DNA from: JAGQKC01 sp965223675
GTDB taxonomy: Bacteria > Nitrospirota > Nitrospiria > Nitrospirales > UBA8639
Reading direction: 5' to 3'
Length of the DNA stretch: 64,000 bases
Assembly: GCA_965223675.1 (NCBI GenBank)
Contig: OZ245013.1
Span: forward strand, 62,001-126,000
Made by a program: the position numbers and the translations under genes. Within the stretch, counting starts at the first letter, position 1, and every line of letters starts with the position of its first letter. Positions 44,509-54,042 of the stretch are shown one piece after another. The notes under the pieces are model-generated. The model was not told where the DNA came from. It made no database searches and saw only the letters and a list, made by a program, of their open reading frames with translations.

Positions 44509-45897
44509 TTAAAAGGAGACGTCCCACTGTAGCCTGAAACGTTGCTCCGTCAGATCCTTTCCAGTAGGAACGGCTAATGTCAGATGCGAGACATCCATCG
44601 TGATTTTGTTTCGATGTCCAGCAAAAAACCAATTTGTGGCAAACGTAAACGCCTGGAGTCTATCATCTTTTGCTGAGACGTCAGGATCTACAAACGCGTA
44701 ACGAAAGGCAAATTCCAATGGTTTTGGCACGGCGGGAATCAGATAGTGAGGAAAGTACCCAATTTGCGAGTAGCTTCCCATCAGGTTGGTTTTTGAATTT
44801 GGAACTCCACTGATGCCACCGCCAGAGTCTTTGACTTGCTTCCAGTGATATTCATGTTGAATCGATAACCCTCGCCATTTAAACGCAAACTCTTCTACTA
44901 GTCCTTCAACTCGAAACTGTCCGTCTGAGGCAGCCGAGTCACTCGTGTAGTTTGCCCCCAAGGAGTTCGTAAATCCTAATGTTCCGCAGCCGCTCGACGA
45001 CCAGCGGGTACATTTCCCAGTCGTTGTATAAGCGCCAAAAGCCAGACTTCCCGTGGGAAGTTCATGAAATGCCGTATCACTTTGTTCCCACTTCAGATCT
45101 CTGCCTAAGAAGTTCCATTGAAAGCGTCCGAAGTACATCATTTGATCATCATCATTGGCTTCACCTCTCCCTGAACCTGTGAACACTCCTGCATAATACC
45201 GCGAGTCAAACAGCGTTCCCGGCGCAAGGTGTCCATGAAGCATGACACCGACTTGACGGTCGATGGTAAAGACGCTGTTGACGATGGATCGTTCAACGAA
45301 CTGTTGCTTTCCCGAAGAATCCACACGCTCTCGATTATAATTGATTTTCCATTGACCGAGCTGAAGCTGGATCCACTTATATTTTTCGAGCATAATTCTC
45401 CAGTCGATCAGGCGAGTATCGGACCCACTCGTGCCAGCGGATCGAGTCGGTTGCCAGTCAACTTCAAAGTAATATTTAAGCCAAGGCTTGTACCCATGGC
45501 CTCCGACTTTCATTCGAACTCGCCGAAGTTCGAATGTGCTCTCGTCATTATCCATGAAGTCACCAACGCTGTCCTCGTCACTTCGGTCAGGATACGTATA
45601 ACGTCCTTGAAATCTCCATTGAATAGCGGTTGCGAACAATCCATCTACCGTAGAAAGGGTAAAGCCTTTCTTCCCCCAGCCTACTTTTACAGTGTCCTCT
45701 TCAGCTGATAGCTTTTCCATCTCGGCAGCTTTTTTTTCTTCATTGGCCTGAATTCGGATGTAGTCTTCTTTGGAAATCGTTCCTTTCTCTCGAAGAACAT
45801 CTGCAAGGGTGTCACCGGCGGTAGCTGGTAATGGAGCCGCACCCCATACAATCAGCAACAACATTGGAATGAGTACCTTTGTTCCTTTCACAAACAT
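44509..45897 (-). CDS. Phosphate-selective porin, OprP/OprO family
   Basis: 462 residues. A signal peptide ends near PLPATAGD. A short periplasmic coiled coil follows (TLADVLREKGTISKEDYIRI), then a 16-strand-type barrel: STFELRRVRMKVGGHGYKPW, WIQLQLGQWKINYNRERV and QQFVERSIVNSVFTIDRQVG, ending FRLQWDVSF with the terminal Phe recognised by BAM. OprP and OprO admit phosphate and polyphosphate. A Pho-box-like repeat lies about 100 bases upstream, and a terminator follows. Confidence 0.9.
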   Translation of the reverse strand: MFVKGTKVLIPMLLLIVWGAAPLPATAGDTLADVLREKGTISKEDYIRIQANEEKKAAEMEKLSAEEDTVKVGWGKKGFTLSTVDGLFATAIQWRFQGRYTYPDRSDEDSVGDFMDNDESTFELRRVRMKVGGHGYKPWLKYYFEVDWQPTRSAGTSGSDTRLIDWRIMLEKYKWIQLQLGQWKINYNRERVDSSGKQQFVERSIVNSVFTIDRQVGVMLHGHLAPGTLFDSRYYAGVFTGSGRGEANDDDQMMYFGRFQWNFLGRDLKWEQSDTAFHELPTGSLAFGAYTTTGKCTRWSSSGCGTLGFTNSLGANYTSDSAASDGQFRVEGLVEEFAFKWRGLSIQHEYHWKQVKDSGGGISGVPNSKTNLMGSYSQIGYFPHYLIPAVPKPLEFAFRYAFVDPDVSAKDDRLQAFTFATNWFFAGHRNKITMDVSHLTLAVPTGKDLTEQRFRLQWDVSF

Positions 45898-45994
45898 TCA
45901 AACCTCCACGTTAGTGTTATCGAATGAACAGTTTCCTATATTCTTTTAAAAGCAAGATCAGCTTTGAAACTTATTTGTAAGCGTAGACGAGGTT

Positions 45995-46012
45995 TGTTAC
46001 GTACGTGTTACG
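45995..46012 (-). promoter_or_regulatory. Pho-box-like direct repeat upstream of the porin
   Basis: On the minus strand GTAACA occurs twice, exactly 11 bases apart (plus-strand TGTTAC at 45995-46000 and 46006-46011). This equals the 7+4+7 architecture of PhoB sites and shares its unit with the pstS promoter. It lies about 98-115 bases ahead of the porin start. Confidence 0.6.
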
Positions 46013-46170
46013 AAGGCATCAAAGTGCAGTAAATTGTGGAAAATTGAGGGCGTTCGAATAGGGAAAGTGGGCAGGTAAGTTCAGGAAATAAGAACCGTCT
46101 TTAAAAAAACTTGTTAGATCTTTCGAAGGCCTTCTTCGCAAGGTACCAGATACGCTTCACGATCGACGAA

Positions 46171-47016
46171 TCAGCCTCGGACTCCATGAATGTAGGCGGA
46201 GGTGAGCTCGTGTTGAGGGTGTTCAAAAACCTGGTGCGTTGGCCCAAACTCTATCAGTTCTCCGGTTTGTTGTTGGTTCCAAAAGATTCCGACATAGTCA
46301 GCAATCCGTCGAGCTTGCGCGAGGTTGTGTGTCACGATGATGACGGTATACTGTCCGCGTAAACTGAAGATCAGGTCTTCCACTGTTCCACTAGACAGCG
46401 GGTCAAGTGCACTGCATGGTTCATCCATCAAGAGGACATCAGGTGAAAGGATCAGGGCTCGTGCGATACAGAGTCGTTGTTGCTGTCCGCCCGATAAATT
46501 AAGCGCAGGTGACTCGAGTCGATCTTTGACTTCCTTCCAAAGCCCGACATCCATAAGCGATTTTTGAATGCGCTGTTGAATCTCATTGCGATCAGTTACT
46601 CCGTGTTCTTTGAGAGGGAATGTGAGGTTCTTCAGAATGGACATAGGAAAGGGATTGGGTTTTTGGAAGATCATTCCAATTCGCCGGCGAAGCTGGAGGA
46701 CGTCAATGTTCGGGGAGAGGAGGTTTTGGTCCTCTATATAGGCTTCTCCTGATACCTGGCATCCTGAGATTAAATCGACGAGTCGATTTAAGCACATCAA
46801 GAAACTTGTTTTGCCACTACCCGATGGGCCCACGATGGCTGTCAAACATCCACGATGAACCGTGAGGGAAACGTTTTGTAGTGCAGGTTTGTGTTCGTAT
46901 GTGACTGAAAGATTTCTTGTGTGAATGAAGGGAGAGGGGTCGCAACAGGGAGCAATATGCTGAGTCCTAGGTCCAGGTTGCATCCGTGATTTTTGAGGCT
47001 GATGTATGAAGCTCAT
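46171..47016 (-). CDS. pstB: Phosphate ABC transporter ATPase PstB (system 2)
   Basis: 281 residues with complete ABC motifs: Walker A GPSGSGKTS, Q-loop FQKPNPFPMSIL, signature SGGQQQR, Walker B VLLMDEPCSALDP and THNLAQ. The N-terminal 30 residues are a variable extension rich in prolines and cysteines. It overlaps pstA2 by 4 bases. It is closely similar in motifs to PstB of system 1 but clearly a distinct copy. Confidence 0.9.
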   Translation of the reverse strand: MSFIHQPQKSRMQPGPRTQHIAPCCDPSPFIHTRNLSVTYEHKPALQNVSLTVHRGCLTAIVGPSGSGKTSFLMCLNRLVDLISGCQVSGEAYIEDQNLLSPNIDVLQLRRRIGMIFQKPNPFPMSILKNLTFPLKEHGVTDRNEIQQRIQKSLMDVGLWKEVKDRLESPALNLSGGQQQRLCIARALILSPDVLLMDEPCSALDPLSSGTVEDLIFSLRGQYTVIIVTHNLAQARRIADYVGIFWNQQQTGELIEFGPTHQVFEHPQHELTSAYIHGVRG

Positions 47017-47867
47017 GTGGCTATCACTCTTTTTTGAGCCCAGTTTTTTGCGACCCAGGACGAAAGACTATTCAGAATAACAAGACAGGCTACTAATACC
47101 AGTGCTGTTGCATAGGCAACCTGATCTCCTCCTGGGACATTCATGGAAAGGGCATAAATATGAATCGACAGTGCACGACCAGAGTCAAACAACGATTCTG
47201 GCATTCGATCAACATACCCGCTCGTATAGATGAGCGCAGCTGTTTCTGCCATAGCTCGACCGAGTCCAAGGATAAAGCCTACAAGCAAGGATGGAATAGC
47301 AGTCGGCAAGAGTAGTTGAAACAAGGTGGATTTTTTGGTTAGTCCTAACGCCGCCGCCGAGATTCGGTAATCGTCAGGGAGTCCACGAAAACCTTGTTCA
47401 GTCGTACGAATTACAATCGGTAGAACCATGCAGGCCAAGGTCAAGCCTCCGGAAAGTATGGAAAACCCGAGGCCAATTATTTGACAAAAAAACACGCTAC
47501 CGAAAAGACCAAAAACGATCGATGGCACGCTCGCCAGTATATCGAGGCTGCGCCGAGTAAGTTGGGCGAACGGATGGTTGGCTACAGTAAATTCAGCGAG
47601 AAACACTGCCGCGCCTAGCCCAATAGGAAGAGCGACCGACATGCAGACAGAGAGAATCAGTACGGTCGAAACAAGGATTGAGCTAATACCACCTTGACGT
47701 CCAGCATCCGAAGGTGGATTGGCTATGAATTCCCAGGAGAGATGAGGGGTTCCGTGCCAGAGAAGATCTCCAACTATCCAAAGAAATATGCCGCCTAGCA
47801 GTCCGGCCACGGACCACATGACAATGGATGGCAAGATGTCATGTTTGAATAGTAATCGCTTATCCAT
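47013..47867 (-). CDS. pstA: Phosphate ABC permease PstA (system 2, compact)
   Basis: 284 residues, the normal PstA length. After the first helix, NPPSDAGRQGGISSILVSTV precedes six membrane segments, with SLDILASVPSIVFGLFGSVF, coupling loop ALGLTKKSTLFQLLLP and GRAMAETAALIYTSG. It pairs with PstC2 in the membrane. Unlike PstA of system 1 it has no enlarged periplasmic domain. It overlaps pstC2 by 8 bases and pstB2 by 4. Confidence 0.9.
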   Translation of the reverse strand: MDKRLLFKHDILPSIVMWSVAGLLGGIFLWIVGDLLWHGTPHLSWEFIANPPSDAGRQGGISSILVSTVLILSVCMSVALPIGLGAAVFLAEFTVANHPFAQLTRRSLDILASVPSIVFGLFGSVFFCQIIGLGFSILSGGLTLACMVLPIVIRTTEQGFRGLPDDYRISAAALGLTKKSTLFQLLLPTAIPSLLVGFILGLGRAMAETAALIYTSGYVDRMPESLFDSGRALSIHIYALSMNVPGGDQVAYATALVLVACLVILNSLSSWVAKNWAQKRVIAT

Positions 47868-48765
47868 ACATATGCTGAGGACGAATACGTTGAGCGGTTA
47901 TGATTAAAGTGGTCACCATAGTGAGCAACAAGAGGCCGGTGAAGAAGAGTGCTGCTCGATGAGAGCCGGTGGCATAGGCCATTTCCAAGGCGATATTTGC
48001 CGTTAAGGTCCGAATAGGGTCAAACAAACTTGAAGGAGTTTGTACGACGTTTCCACAAACCATTAAGATGGCCATCGTTTCTCCAATGGCTCGTCCGGTT
48101 TGCAAAATTATTCCCGTGATGATTCCTGATTTTGCCGTGGGGAGAATGACTTGACGAATGATACTCCAACGACGAAGTCCCAATGCCGAGGCGCTTTGGA
48201 TATATTCTCTTGGTACTTGACGTAGTGCCGATTGACTGACCAGCGTAATCGTGGGCAGGATCATAATCGTTAAGACAATGATGCCGGCCAATAGACTTGG
48301 CCCTGGTGGTTGAAGATTGGCAATAAGGGGAACAAGGACGACAAGCCCCCAGAGTCCATAGACGACTGATGGAATTCCTGCCAACACTTCAATGAACTTT
48401 CGATAAATCGATGCCACAGACGAAGGTGCATAGTACTGACAAAAGAGCGCTAAGAGAATGCCGAGAGGTGTCGCCAGCACTACGGCACCGGCGGCGGCTA
48501 GCAGGGTGCCGAGTAACATTGGACCAAGGTTATAGATTTCTTCGGTTGGATGCCAAGATGGGTCAGTAAAAAATGTCAGAAGGCCAATATCACGAATGGC
48601 AGGGTATGATTCGATGAGGAGAAAGATGAGAATAAAGAAGACGATGGCTCCCGCCATTCCAGCTAAACCTCTCAGAGTCTTGAAAAGAAGGAGGTCAACT
48701 TTTGAGAGGGACGAAGTAGTGTTGGGTAACCAATTCATGAATGTCAGGTGATTTGGCAAAGTCAA
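47860..48765 (-). CDS. pstC: Phosphate ABC permease PstC (system 2, compact)
   Basis: 301 residues, standard PstC size. Signature segments are FTDPSWHPTEEIYNLGPMLL, then KFIEVLAGIPSVVYGLWGLV, the coupling loop ASALGLRRWSIIRQVILP and GRAIGETMAILMVCGN. It forms the channel with PstA2. The start used overlaps the end of pstS2 by 71 bases; an ATG at 48738 shortens the overlap. Confidence 0.9.
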   Translation of the reverse strand: MTLPNHLTFMNWLPNTTSSLSKVDLLLFKTLRGLAGMAGAIVFFILIFLLIESYPAIRDIGLLTFFTDPSWHPTEEIYNLGPMLLGTLLAAAGAVVLATPLGILLALFCQYYAPSSVASIYRKFIEVLAGIPSVVYGLWGLVVLVPLIANLQPPGPSLLAGIIVLTIMILPTITLVSQSALRQVPREYIQSASALGLRRWSIIRQVILPTAKSGIITGIILQTGRAIGETMAILMVCGNVVQTPSSLFDPIRTLTANIALEMAYATGSHRAALFFTGLLLLTMVTTLIITAQRIRPQHMYG

Positions 48766-49549
48766 TAAACATTTTTATGCTGTGTGTCGGGAGCTTCTTT
48801 GTGACAAGAGTTAACGGGCGCGAGAGTGGGAACTGCCCTGTTTGAACCGTTTGGAGCGATGCCGAAATAGTTCCGAGAGATAATAATTTAATGGGTACGT
48901 TATGGGCCGCGTCATATTCAGCAGTGCCAATTGACACATAGGCAATCGCATTGGGGTTCCCTGCAACGGTTTTGATGCCTTGTTCATTGTCTCCGATCAC
49001 CACATGAGCTGTGATTTCTTCGCTCGTGAGTTTGAAATATTGGAGGAACAGTTCGAGCGTAGCTCGGCCGTCTGCTTTATTGACGACCACGATGGGCGCG
49101 TTGATTCCTCCCGCATTTTTCCAGTTCGTCCATTGACCCGTATAGATTTTTACAATGGCTTCCTTGTCAAGCGAAGTGACAGGATTAGATTGATGGACGA
49201 TCAAGCCAATTCCATCATGCGCGATCACAAAGGCGTGAAGATCGCGTTCGCTGGATTTGAGCGCGCGAGAAGCCATTCCAATATCAGCTAATCCTTGCCG
49301 AGTATCAGTAACGCCTCGCGAGGATCCACCTGTCTGAACATCGATGCGAATGCCAGGATGTTGCGCTTCAAAGCGTTTACCGATCTCCGAGACCAGCGGT
49401 GCGATGGTGCTTGAGCCGGTAATGATAAGCTTGGTGTTCGTGGAAAACGCCGCGGGCGATTCCTGACAGGCAACGGAAGTAAGAAGAAAAAAAATTATGG
49501 TTAAACCCATCATAGTTGTTGGCATTTTCTCATTTAAATTGAGGATCAT
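48695..49549 (-). CDS. pstS: Phosphate-binding lipoprotein PstS (system 2)
   Basis: About 284 residues from the ATG at 49549; one at 49525 is equally possible. A lipoprotein signal ends LTSVAC, so this PstS is membrane-tethered. Phosphate-binding segments are TGSSTIAPLVSEIGKRF, then GGSSRGVTDTRQGLADIGMA and IVVVNKADGRATLELFLQ. It belongs to the shorter PstS class, unlike system 1. No clear Pho-box pair is visible upstream; only a single GTAACA at about 49658 (minus strand). Confidence 0.88.
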   Translation of the reverse strand: MILNLNEKMPTTMMGLTIIFFLLTSVACQESPAAFSTNTKLIITGSSTIAPLVSEIGKRFEAQHPGIRIDVQTGGSSRGVTDTRQGLADIGMASRALKSSERDLHAFVIAHDGIGLIVHQSNPVTSLDKEAIVKIYTGQWTNWKNAGGINAPIVVVNKADGRATLELFLQYFKLTSEEITAHVVIGDNEQGIKTVAGNPNAIAYVSIGTAEYDAAHNVPIKLLSLGTISASLQTVQTGQFPLSRPLTLVTKKLPTHSIKMFIDFAKSPDIHELVTQHYFVPLKS

Positions 49550-49893
49550 ACTTGGTTGCAGACAAGCGGATTGTAGCATCAAAAGTTTTTAAGCTCCCCG
49601 CAAAGGCAGAGAGGTACGGGTTCATAAGCATACAGTCTGTACCTATGAGAGATTGTTACATGAAAAACGTTTGGACAAGCAAATAGTTATGACATATTTC
49701 TGGGGTTGTTCATTCGATCCTTCAATGTAAATCATCAATTAACCTTAATGCTATGCGTTCCATTTCGTACAAAAACGAATCAATAAAAATTGATCGATAT
49801 GCCTGGGATGAGAAAGGAGTAGACGAAAGGGTTCAGAATTGTTCACAATACGTCATTCTTAACTGTATTCGCTTATACTTTGGAGGGAGAGGT

Positions 49894-50283
49894 ATGGCAA
49901 CAGTTGGCCAACTTATGACGAAAGAATTGAGTACGATTCAAGAGGATATGAATATTAACGATGCAGCAAGGCAAATGCAAAAACAGCGGATTGGATCACT
50001 TTTGGCCCTGAAGGGGAATGAATACTCAGGCATTATTACAGAGACGGATATTGTCAAGGGAGTTGCTGAGCAACGTGATATGACCCAACTTAAAGTACAT
50101 GAGCTGATGTCAAGCCCGATCATTTCAATTGACCGAAAGCTGACTCCTCAATATGCACGCGATCTTATGGCCGATCGTCATATTCGTCATCTGGCGGTGA
50201 CGGAGGAGCAAAAAATCGTGGGAATCATCTCAGTGCGTGATCTTTTGGCGTATTTTAAGACGGTGATAAAAAAAATTGATTGA
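49894..50283 (+). CDS. Two-CBS-domain protein
   Basis: 129 residues from the ATG at 49894, with GGAGGGAGAGG directly before it. Two CBS repeats: VGQLMTKELSTIQEDMNI with YSGIITETDIVKGVAEQ, then VHELMSSPIISIDRKLTPQ with KIVGIISVRDLLAYFK. It is divergent from the pstS2 operon and related in form to the CBS protein at 43031. A nucleotide-sensing role is likely. Confidence 0.9.
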   Translation: MATVGQLMTKELSTIQEDMNINDAARQMQKQRIGSLLALKGNEYSGIITETDIVKGVAEQRDMTQLKVHELMSSPIISIDRKLTPQYARDLMADRHIRHLAVTEEQKIVGIISVRDLLAYFKTVIKKID

Positions 50284-50332
50284 TTTCGAATAGCGATTTT
50301 TTGGAGAGTCGCCTTCAAAATTTACGAATTTT

Positions 50333-50731
50333 TCATGTTGTATGAAATTGTTCCAACACTTCAAAATCATCTTCCTCTAATTGCCAGTTGCCTCCAGCCT
50401 GTTTGCCCCATTTTTCTTTGGTGATGATGCCTCGACCGACATTCATACTCCAAGAGGCGGATAAATGCACGGTGGAATCATTTACGATTTTGATTTTGAC
50501 GTCATGATATTCAAGGTTCTGTGCCCCTGATGCCATGAATGGCTTCCAAAAACCTGCGATTGCATCAATGCCTTGAAATGTTCCCATAGGTATAGCCCGC
50601 ATGACGGCATCAGCCGTATAAGCCGCGATACACCCCTCGGCATTTCCTTGATTAAAATCCTGAATCCACTGTTGACTGTGCGTCAACACTTCCTTTTGAA
50701 CTGTTTGTGGCGCAATGTTTCTCATGATCAT
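50333..50731 (-). CDS. SnoaL-like / NTF2-fold protein
   Basis: 132 residues; a second ATG lies two codons in. The cone-shaped NTF2 fold is suggested by QQWIQDFNQGNAEGCIAAYT, then AVMRAIPMGTFQGIDAIAGFW and KIKIVNDSTVHLSASWSM, ending in WQLEEDDFEVLEQ. Family members are isomerases or unknown-substrate binders with steroid or polyketide-like ligands. No operon partner helps narrow the role. Confidence 0.8.
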   Translation of the reverse strand: MIMRNIAPQTVQKEVLTHSQQWIQDFNQGNAEGCIAAYTADAVMRAIPMGTFQGIDAIAGFWKPFMASGAQNLEYHDVKIKIVNDSTVHLSASWSMNVGRGIITKEKWGKQAGGNWQLEEDDFEVLEQFHTT

Positions 50732-50923
50732 GAATCCAGCGTGGGGTGGTATATAGCATATGAGGTTCTATTGTCTGATCGGAAAAACACCATGCATTTT
50801 GGGGTTGAGATTTCCAGATAAATTCCCGACATAAGAAGCATTGACAGATGCTAACGAAAATTGAAGAACGAAGCAAATCCTCAAGTAACTTCATAAAATC
50901 ATTCAAAATACAGGAGAACAGCA

Positions 50924-51601
50924 ATGAGCCAACCAGCGTTGGAGTCAATCTGGGAATTAGTCAGCCGTGTGTGTAAATCTCATCCATGGCATGGAGTGCC
51001 GATTGGGACTGAGGCTCCGAGGATCGTGACAGCGTACATAGAGATTGTTCCCAGTGACACGTTGAAGTATGAACTGGATAAACACACAGGCCACTTAAAA
51101 GTCGATCGACCTCAACGATTCTCGAATATCTGTCCCTCGTTATATGGATTGATTCCACGTACATGTTGTGGAACGCAAGTCGCGAGTCTCTGTGCGAGTA
51201 GGACCGGCAAAACAGGGGTGGTTGGGGATGATGATCCACTCGATATCTGTGTCATCGCAGAAAAAACTATTACCCATGGTGATGTGTTGTTGGAGGCGAG
51301 GCCTATAGGCGGGTTGCGCATGATCGATGGAGATGAAGCTGATGACAAAATTATTGCTGTCATGAAAGGGGATGTGGTCTATGAAGATTGGCATGAAATT
51401 GATCAGTGCCCTCCAGCCTTGATTGAGCGTCTAAAACATTATTTTCTCACCTATAAAGATATTCCTGGTTCGACGCATCGTCATTGTGAAATCGCTGAAA
51501 TCTATGGTCGCGAAGAAGCCTATGAGGTTATTCGACGAAGTCAGGAAGATTATCTTCTCCAATTTCCTAGTGTCGATGCGCTATTGACAGCAATGACCTG
51601 A
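50924..51601 (+). CDS. ppa: Family I inorganic pyrophosphatase
   Basis: 225 residues, with AGGAG about 7 bases before ATG. It is of the longer type with VTAYIEIVPSDTLKYELDK at the start (substrate Lys), DRPQRFSNICPSLYGLIPRT and the metal-binding DDDPLDICVIAEK. Late residues VMKGDVVYEDWHEIDQCP and a C-terminal helix follow. It hydrolyses PPi to Pi, driving biosynthesis. Its position ends the phosphate-rich part of the window. Confidence 0.9.
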   Translation: MSQPALESIWELVSRVCKSHPWHGVPIGTEAPRIVTAYIEIVPSDTLKYELDKHTGHLKVDRPQRFSNICPSLYGLIPRTCCGTQVASLCASRTGKTGVVGDDDPLDICVIAEKTITHGDVLLEARPIGGLRMIDGDEADDKIIAVMKGDVVYEDWHEIDQCPPALIERLKHYFLTYKDIPGSTHRHCEIAEIYGREEAYEVIRRSQEDYLLQFPSVDALLTAMT

Positions 51602-52440
51602 AGCTTGTGCATAGAGTTTCAGGGCACTCGCGTTGTTTTATCGTTTCCTATCCTTTGCCCCTTTTTTAGAGATAAAGTCTCTAACCTCACTCTCTGTTGC
51701 GTTTCTGTGCTGCTGTCTTCTAAACCCTACACCGGACTTGCCAAATCTTCCTGAAAATCCTACGCTTATCCTTGGCGTCTATTCAAAAAGCCACCAACGG
51801 CGTATGAACCCCATGTGGTACGGGAGAAGGACTCCAACGCAAGGTCTGTCCAAATAGTTGCGCAAGCGTATTTCCGATTCGCGAGAGTTCCGTGCTCGCG
51901 TATGCCAGTACGCTACGTGGGTAACTTATGCACCTATAATTGCACTTGCGATAGCTAAACTGTCGCCACGGATGTGTGTCCGCCGCCATAAGGTTTTGCC
52001 TTTGGGATCATCGTGCCCAAGGGATGTGGCCTTGAACACGTAGGTTTATGAGACATGCGTCATCGTGAAGCCAATTGTCAGATTGAGCGTCCTTACCCCA
52101 TTGAGCGTGCCATGGTAGGTGTTCAAGCCTTGCTGGCTTGGCTCGCATTGTCTCACGTTGATCAGATTGTGCCATCTCAGGAGCCTAGCTGGGTACTCAT
52201 AAAACTCACAGATGAAGTTTATGAGCCAAGACTTTTTTGAACCGACCCGAAGCCTCGGACATACGATCGATTCTTGGAAATTATGAGCTCTTGATGTCCT
52301 TATTGCTCAACACATATCCATGAATTTTGAAGGAGATGAAAGACCAGCATGCTTCTTGCGTGATATCCTTATGAAGGAAGTATAATAATCTTCTTTTTAT
52401 CATCATTCATCGAGATAGAGATGAACGGAGGAACGCGGCT
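51602..52440. other. 839-base region with no recognised gene
   Basis: Four short open frames occupy parts of this stretch, none with a start signal or known pattern. Base composition around 51780-52120 seems higher in G+C than neighbours, compatible with decayed foreign DNA. A promoter for the lipoprotein at 52441 should lie in its last 100 bases. Confidence 0.4.
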
Positions 52441-53085
52441 ATGAAAAATATTTCATTGATTTATTCAGGGATAATGGTGGCATTACTGTTTCAGTTATGG
52501 GGATGTGAAGATTCACCAAAACCACAAATTTCTGAAACTCAACAAATTCTCGAAGACGCTCGGCAATCTGGTGCAGGAGAAGCAGCTCCGGAGCTTCTCA
52601 GAGAAGCTGAAAATTATTTTCAGGACGCGATCAATGAACTTCAAGTCCAAGATGATCAATTTTCGCTGTTTCGCGACTATTCTAAAGCAGAAGAACTCTT
52701 AGAAAAGACGAAAGTCGCTGCCTCCCAAGCAAAAACCAAAGTTCAAGCACAGATAGATCTCAATGCTGAGCAAGTAGGAAAGGATACGGCGGGTGAGAAG
52801 GAGGACGTGATTCGTGCGATTACAGAAGCACGTAGCATGGTTGGGAAGGCCAAAGAATTATTGATACAAGCACCACCGGGAAAAGATGTGGAACTTGTCC
52901 TGCAGATGATGGAAAACGATCTGCATACCGCCGAATCAATGCTCGCGGAAATTCCCGCAGAGCTAAACCCGCAAGACTATGCCATGGTCAAGGAAAAGGC
53001 CGGAAAGGCGCACGATGTTGCCTCTCGGGTTCAAGAGCAAATTCTCAACGCCATCGAAAAAGCTCAAGGGGGCAAACAGTCATAA
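52441..53085 (+). CDS. Helical lipoprotein, DUF4398-like
   Basis: 214 residues with CGGAGGAACG ahead of ATG. The signal ends FQLWGCED, a lipobox-like site. The mature protein is almost all helix and acidic: ILEDARQSGAGEAAPELLRE, YSKAEELLEKTKVAASQAKT and repeated heptads to the C-terminus, with frequent Ala/Glu/Lys. The alanine-rich pattern resembles DUF4398 lipoproteins and TPR-like periplasmic spacers. Function unknown. Confidence 0.75.
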   Translation: MKNISLIYSGIMVALLFQLWGCEDSPKPQISETQQILEDARQSGAGEAAPELLREAENYFQDAINELQVQDDQFSLFRDYSKAEELLEKTKVAASQAKTKVQAQIDLNAEQVGKDTAGEKEDVIRAITEARSMVGKAKELLIQAPPGKDVELVLQMMENDLHTAESMLAEIPAELNPQDYAMVKEKAGKAHDVASRVQEQILNAIEKAQGGKQS

Positions 53086-53226
53086 TGCAGGATAGCGTGG
53101 GACAGAAAAACGCGAGAGTTTTTTGAGTGAAGCTGTGTTCGTGTGTCCAGTATGAAAGATGAGGAGTCTGGTGTGATTTCAGACATGAAATATTTTTACA
53201 AAGTGAGTAATAACAGGTAGTTTGTC

Positions 53227-53952
53227 GTGTACCGATTTCTGCGTGGGCTTGAAAGTACCGAATGGCATATGGTTTGGGTGTTTTTATTCATTGGCTCTTT
53301 TACCCTGTCACTTGTTTTTGCCGGCACGGTCAATGAATCTGTTAATCAACGGACCACTTCGGCTCTACAGTCTGAGCCACATTCTGGACAATATACGTCA
53401 AGCCTTTCAGTTCCCAGACATCCCTCGTCTCCGCGGGTTTCGACAAGAACCACACCCAATGTATCTGGAATTCAGACCAGGAAGATACAAGATTCGAGTT
53501 CTGCGGACGGTGAAGTGTCTCTCCTTCTCGATCTTTCAAAGAACCTCTTACTCGTGAAGCGAGGAAATCACATTATTTACACAGCACTTGCAGCTACCGG
53601 GAGTGGCAAGGTGTTACAAGATCCACAAGACCCTTCTCGGAAGTGGAAGTTCGAGACACCTCGAGGGACCTTTACCATTGAGAGTAAACTTAAGAAACCC
53701 GTGTGGATTCGGCCTGACTGGGCTTTTATTGAAAAAGGCGTTCCTGTGCCCAAGGAACAAAACAGCCGTCTTTTGCCAAACGCACTTGGTGACTATGCTT
53801 TAGGTTTTGGTGATGGGTATTTTATCCATGGGGCCTTGTATACCTACTTATTGGGATTTAATGCCACGCACGGCTGTGTTCAACTTAATGATAAGGACCT
53901 GCGTTATATATATGAGACGATTCCCGTTGGAGCAAAGTTGGTCATTATGTAA
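53227..53952 (+). CDS. L,D-transpeptidase (YkuD family)
   Basis: 241 residues from a GTG at 53227. An N-terminal hydrophobic segment (about 16-38) is a signal anchor, then a low-complexity linker runs to about 95. The YkuD domain begins VSLLLDLSKNLLLVKRGNHI and ends with the catalytic FIHGALYTYLLGFNATHG followed by CVQLNDKDL. His and Cys of HGC are the active site. It makes or edits 3-3 peptidoglycan cross-links or attaches lipoproteins. Confidence 0.88.
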   Translation: MYRFLRGLESTEWHMVWVFLFIGSFTLSLVFAGTVNESVNQRTTSALQSEPHSGQYTSSLSVPRHPSSPRVSTRTTPNVSGIQTRKIQDSSSADGEVSLLLDLSKNLLLVKRGNHIIYTALAATGSGKVLQDPQDPSRKWKFETPRGTFTIESKLKKPVWIRPDWAFIEKGVPVPKEQNSRLLPNALGDYALGFGDGYFIHGALYTYLLGFNATHGCVQLNDKDLRYIYETIPVGAKLVIM

Positions 53953-54042
53953 TGTAGGTACCTTCAGTCAGTCGCGTATGTGATAAATGAACGTAAATAT
54001 ATTTTGTCGTGAAAAGTAGAATTTTTTGTCTAGGAGTTGATC

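Noticed and set aside
49640..49700. Possible Pho box ahead of pstS2
   Set aside because: Only one GTAACA unit is seen on the minus strand, with no second unit 11 bases away.
51633..52240. Short open frames in the 839-base region after ppa
   Set aside because: They lack start signals and recognisable patterns, and overlap one another in opposing frames.
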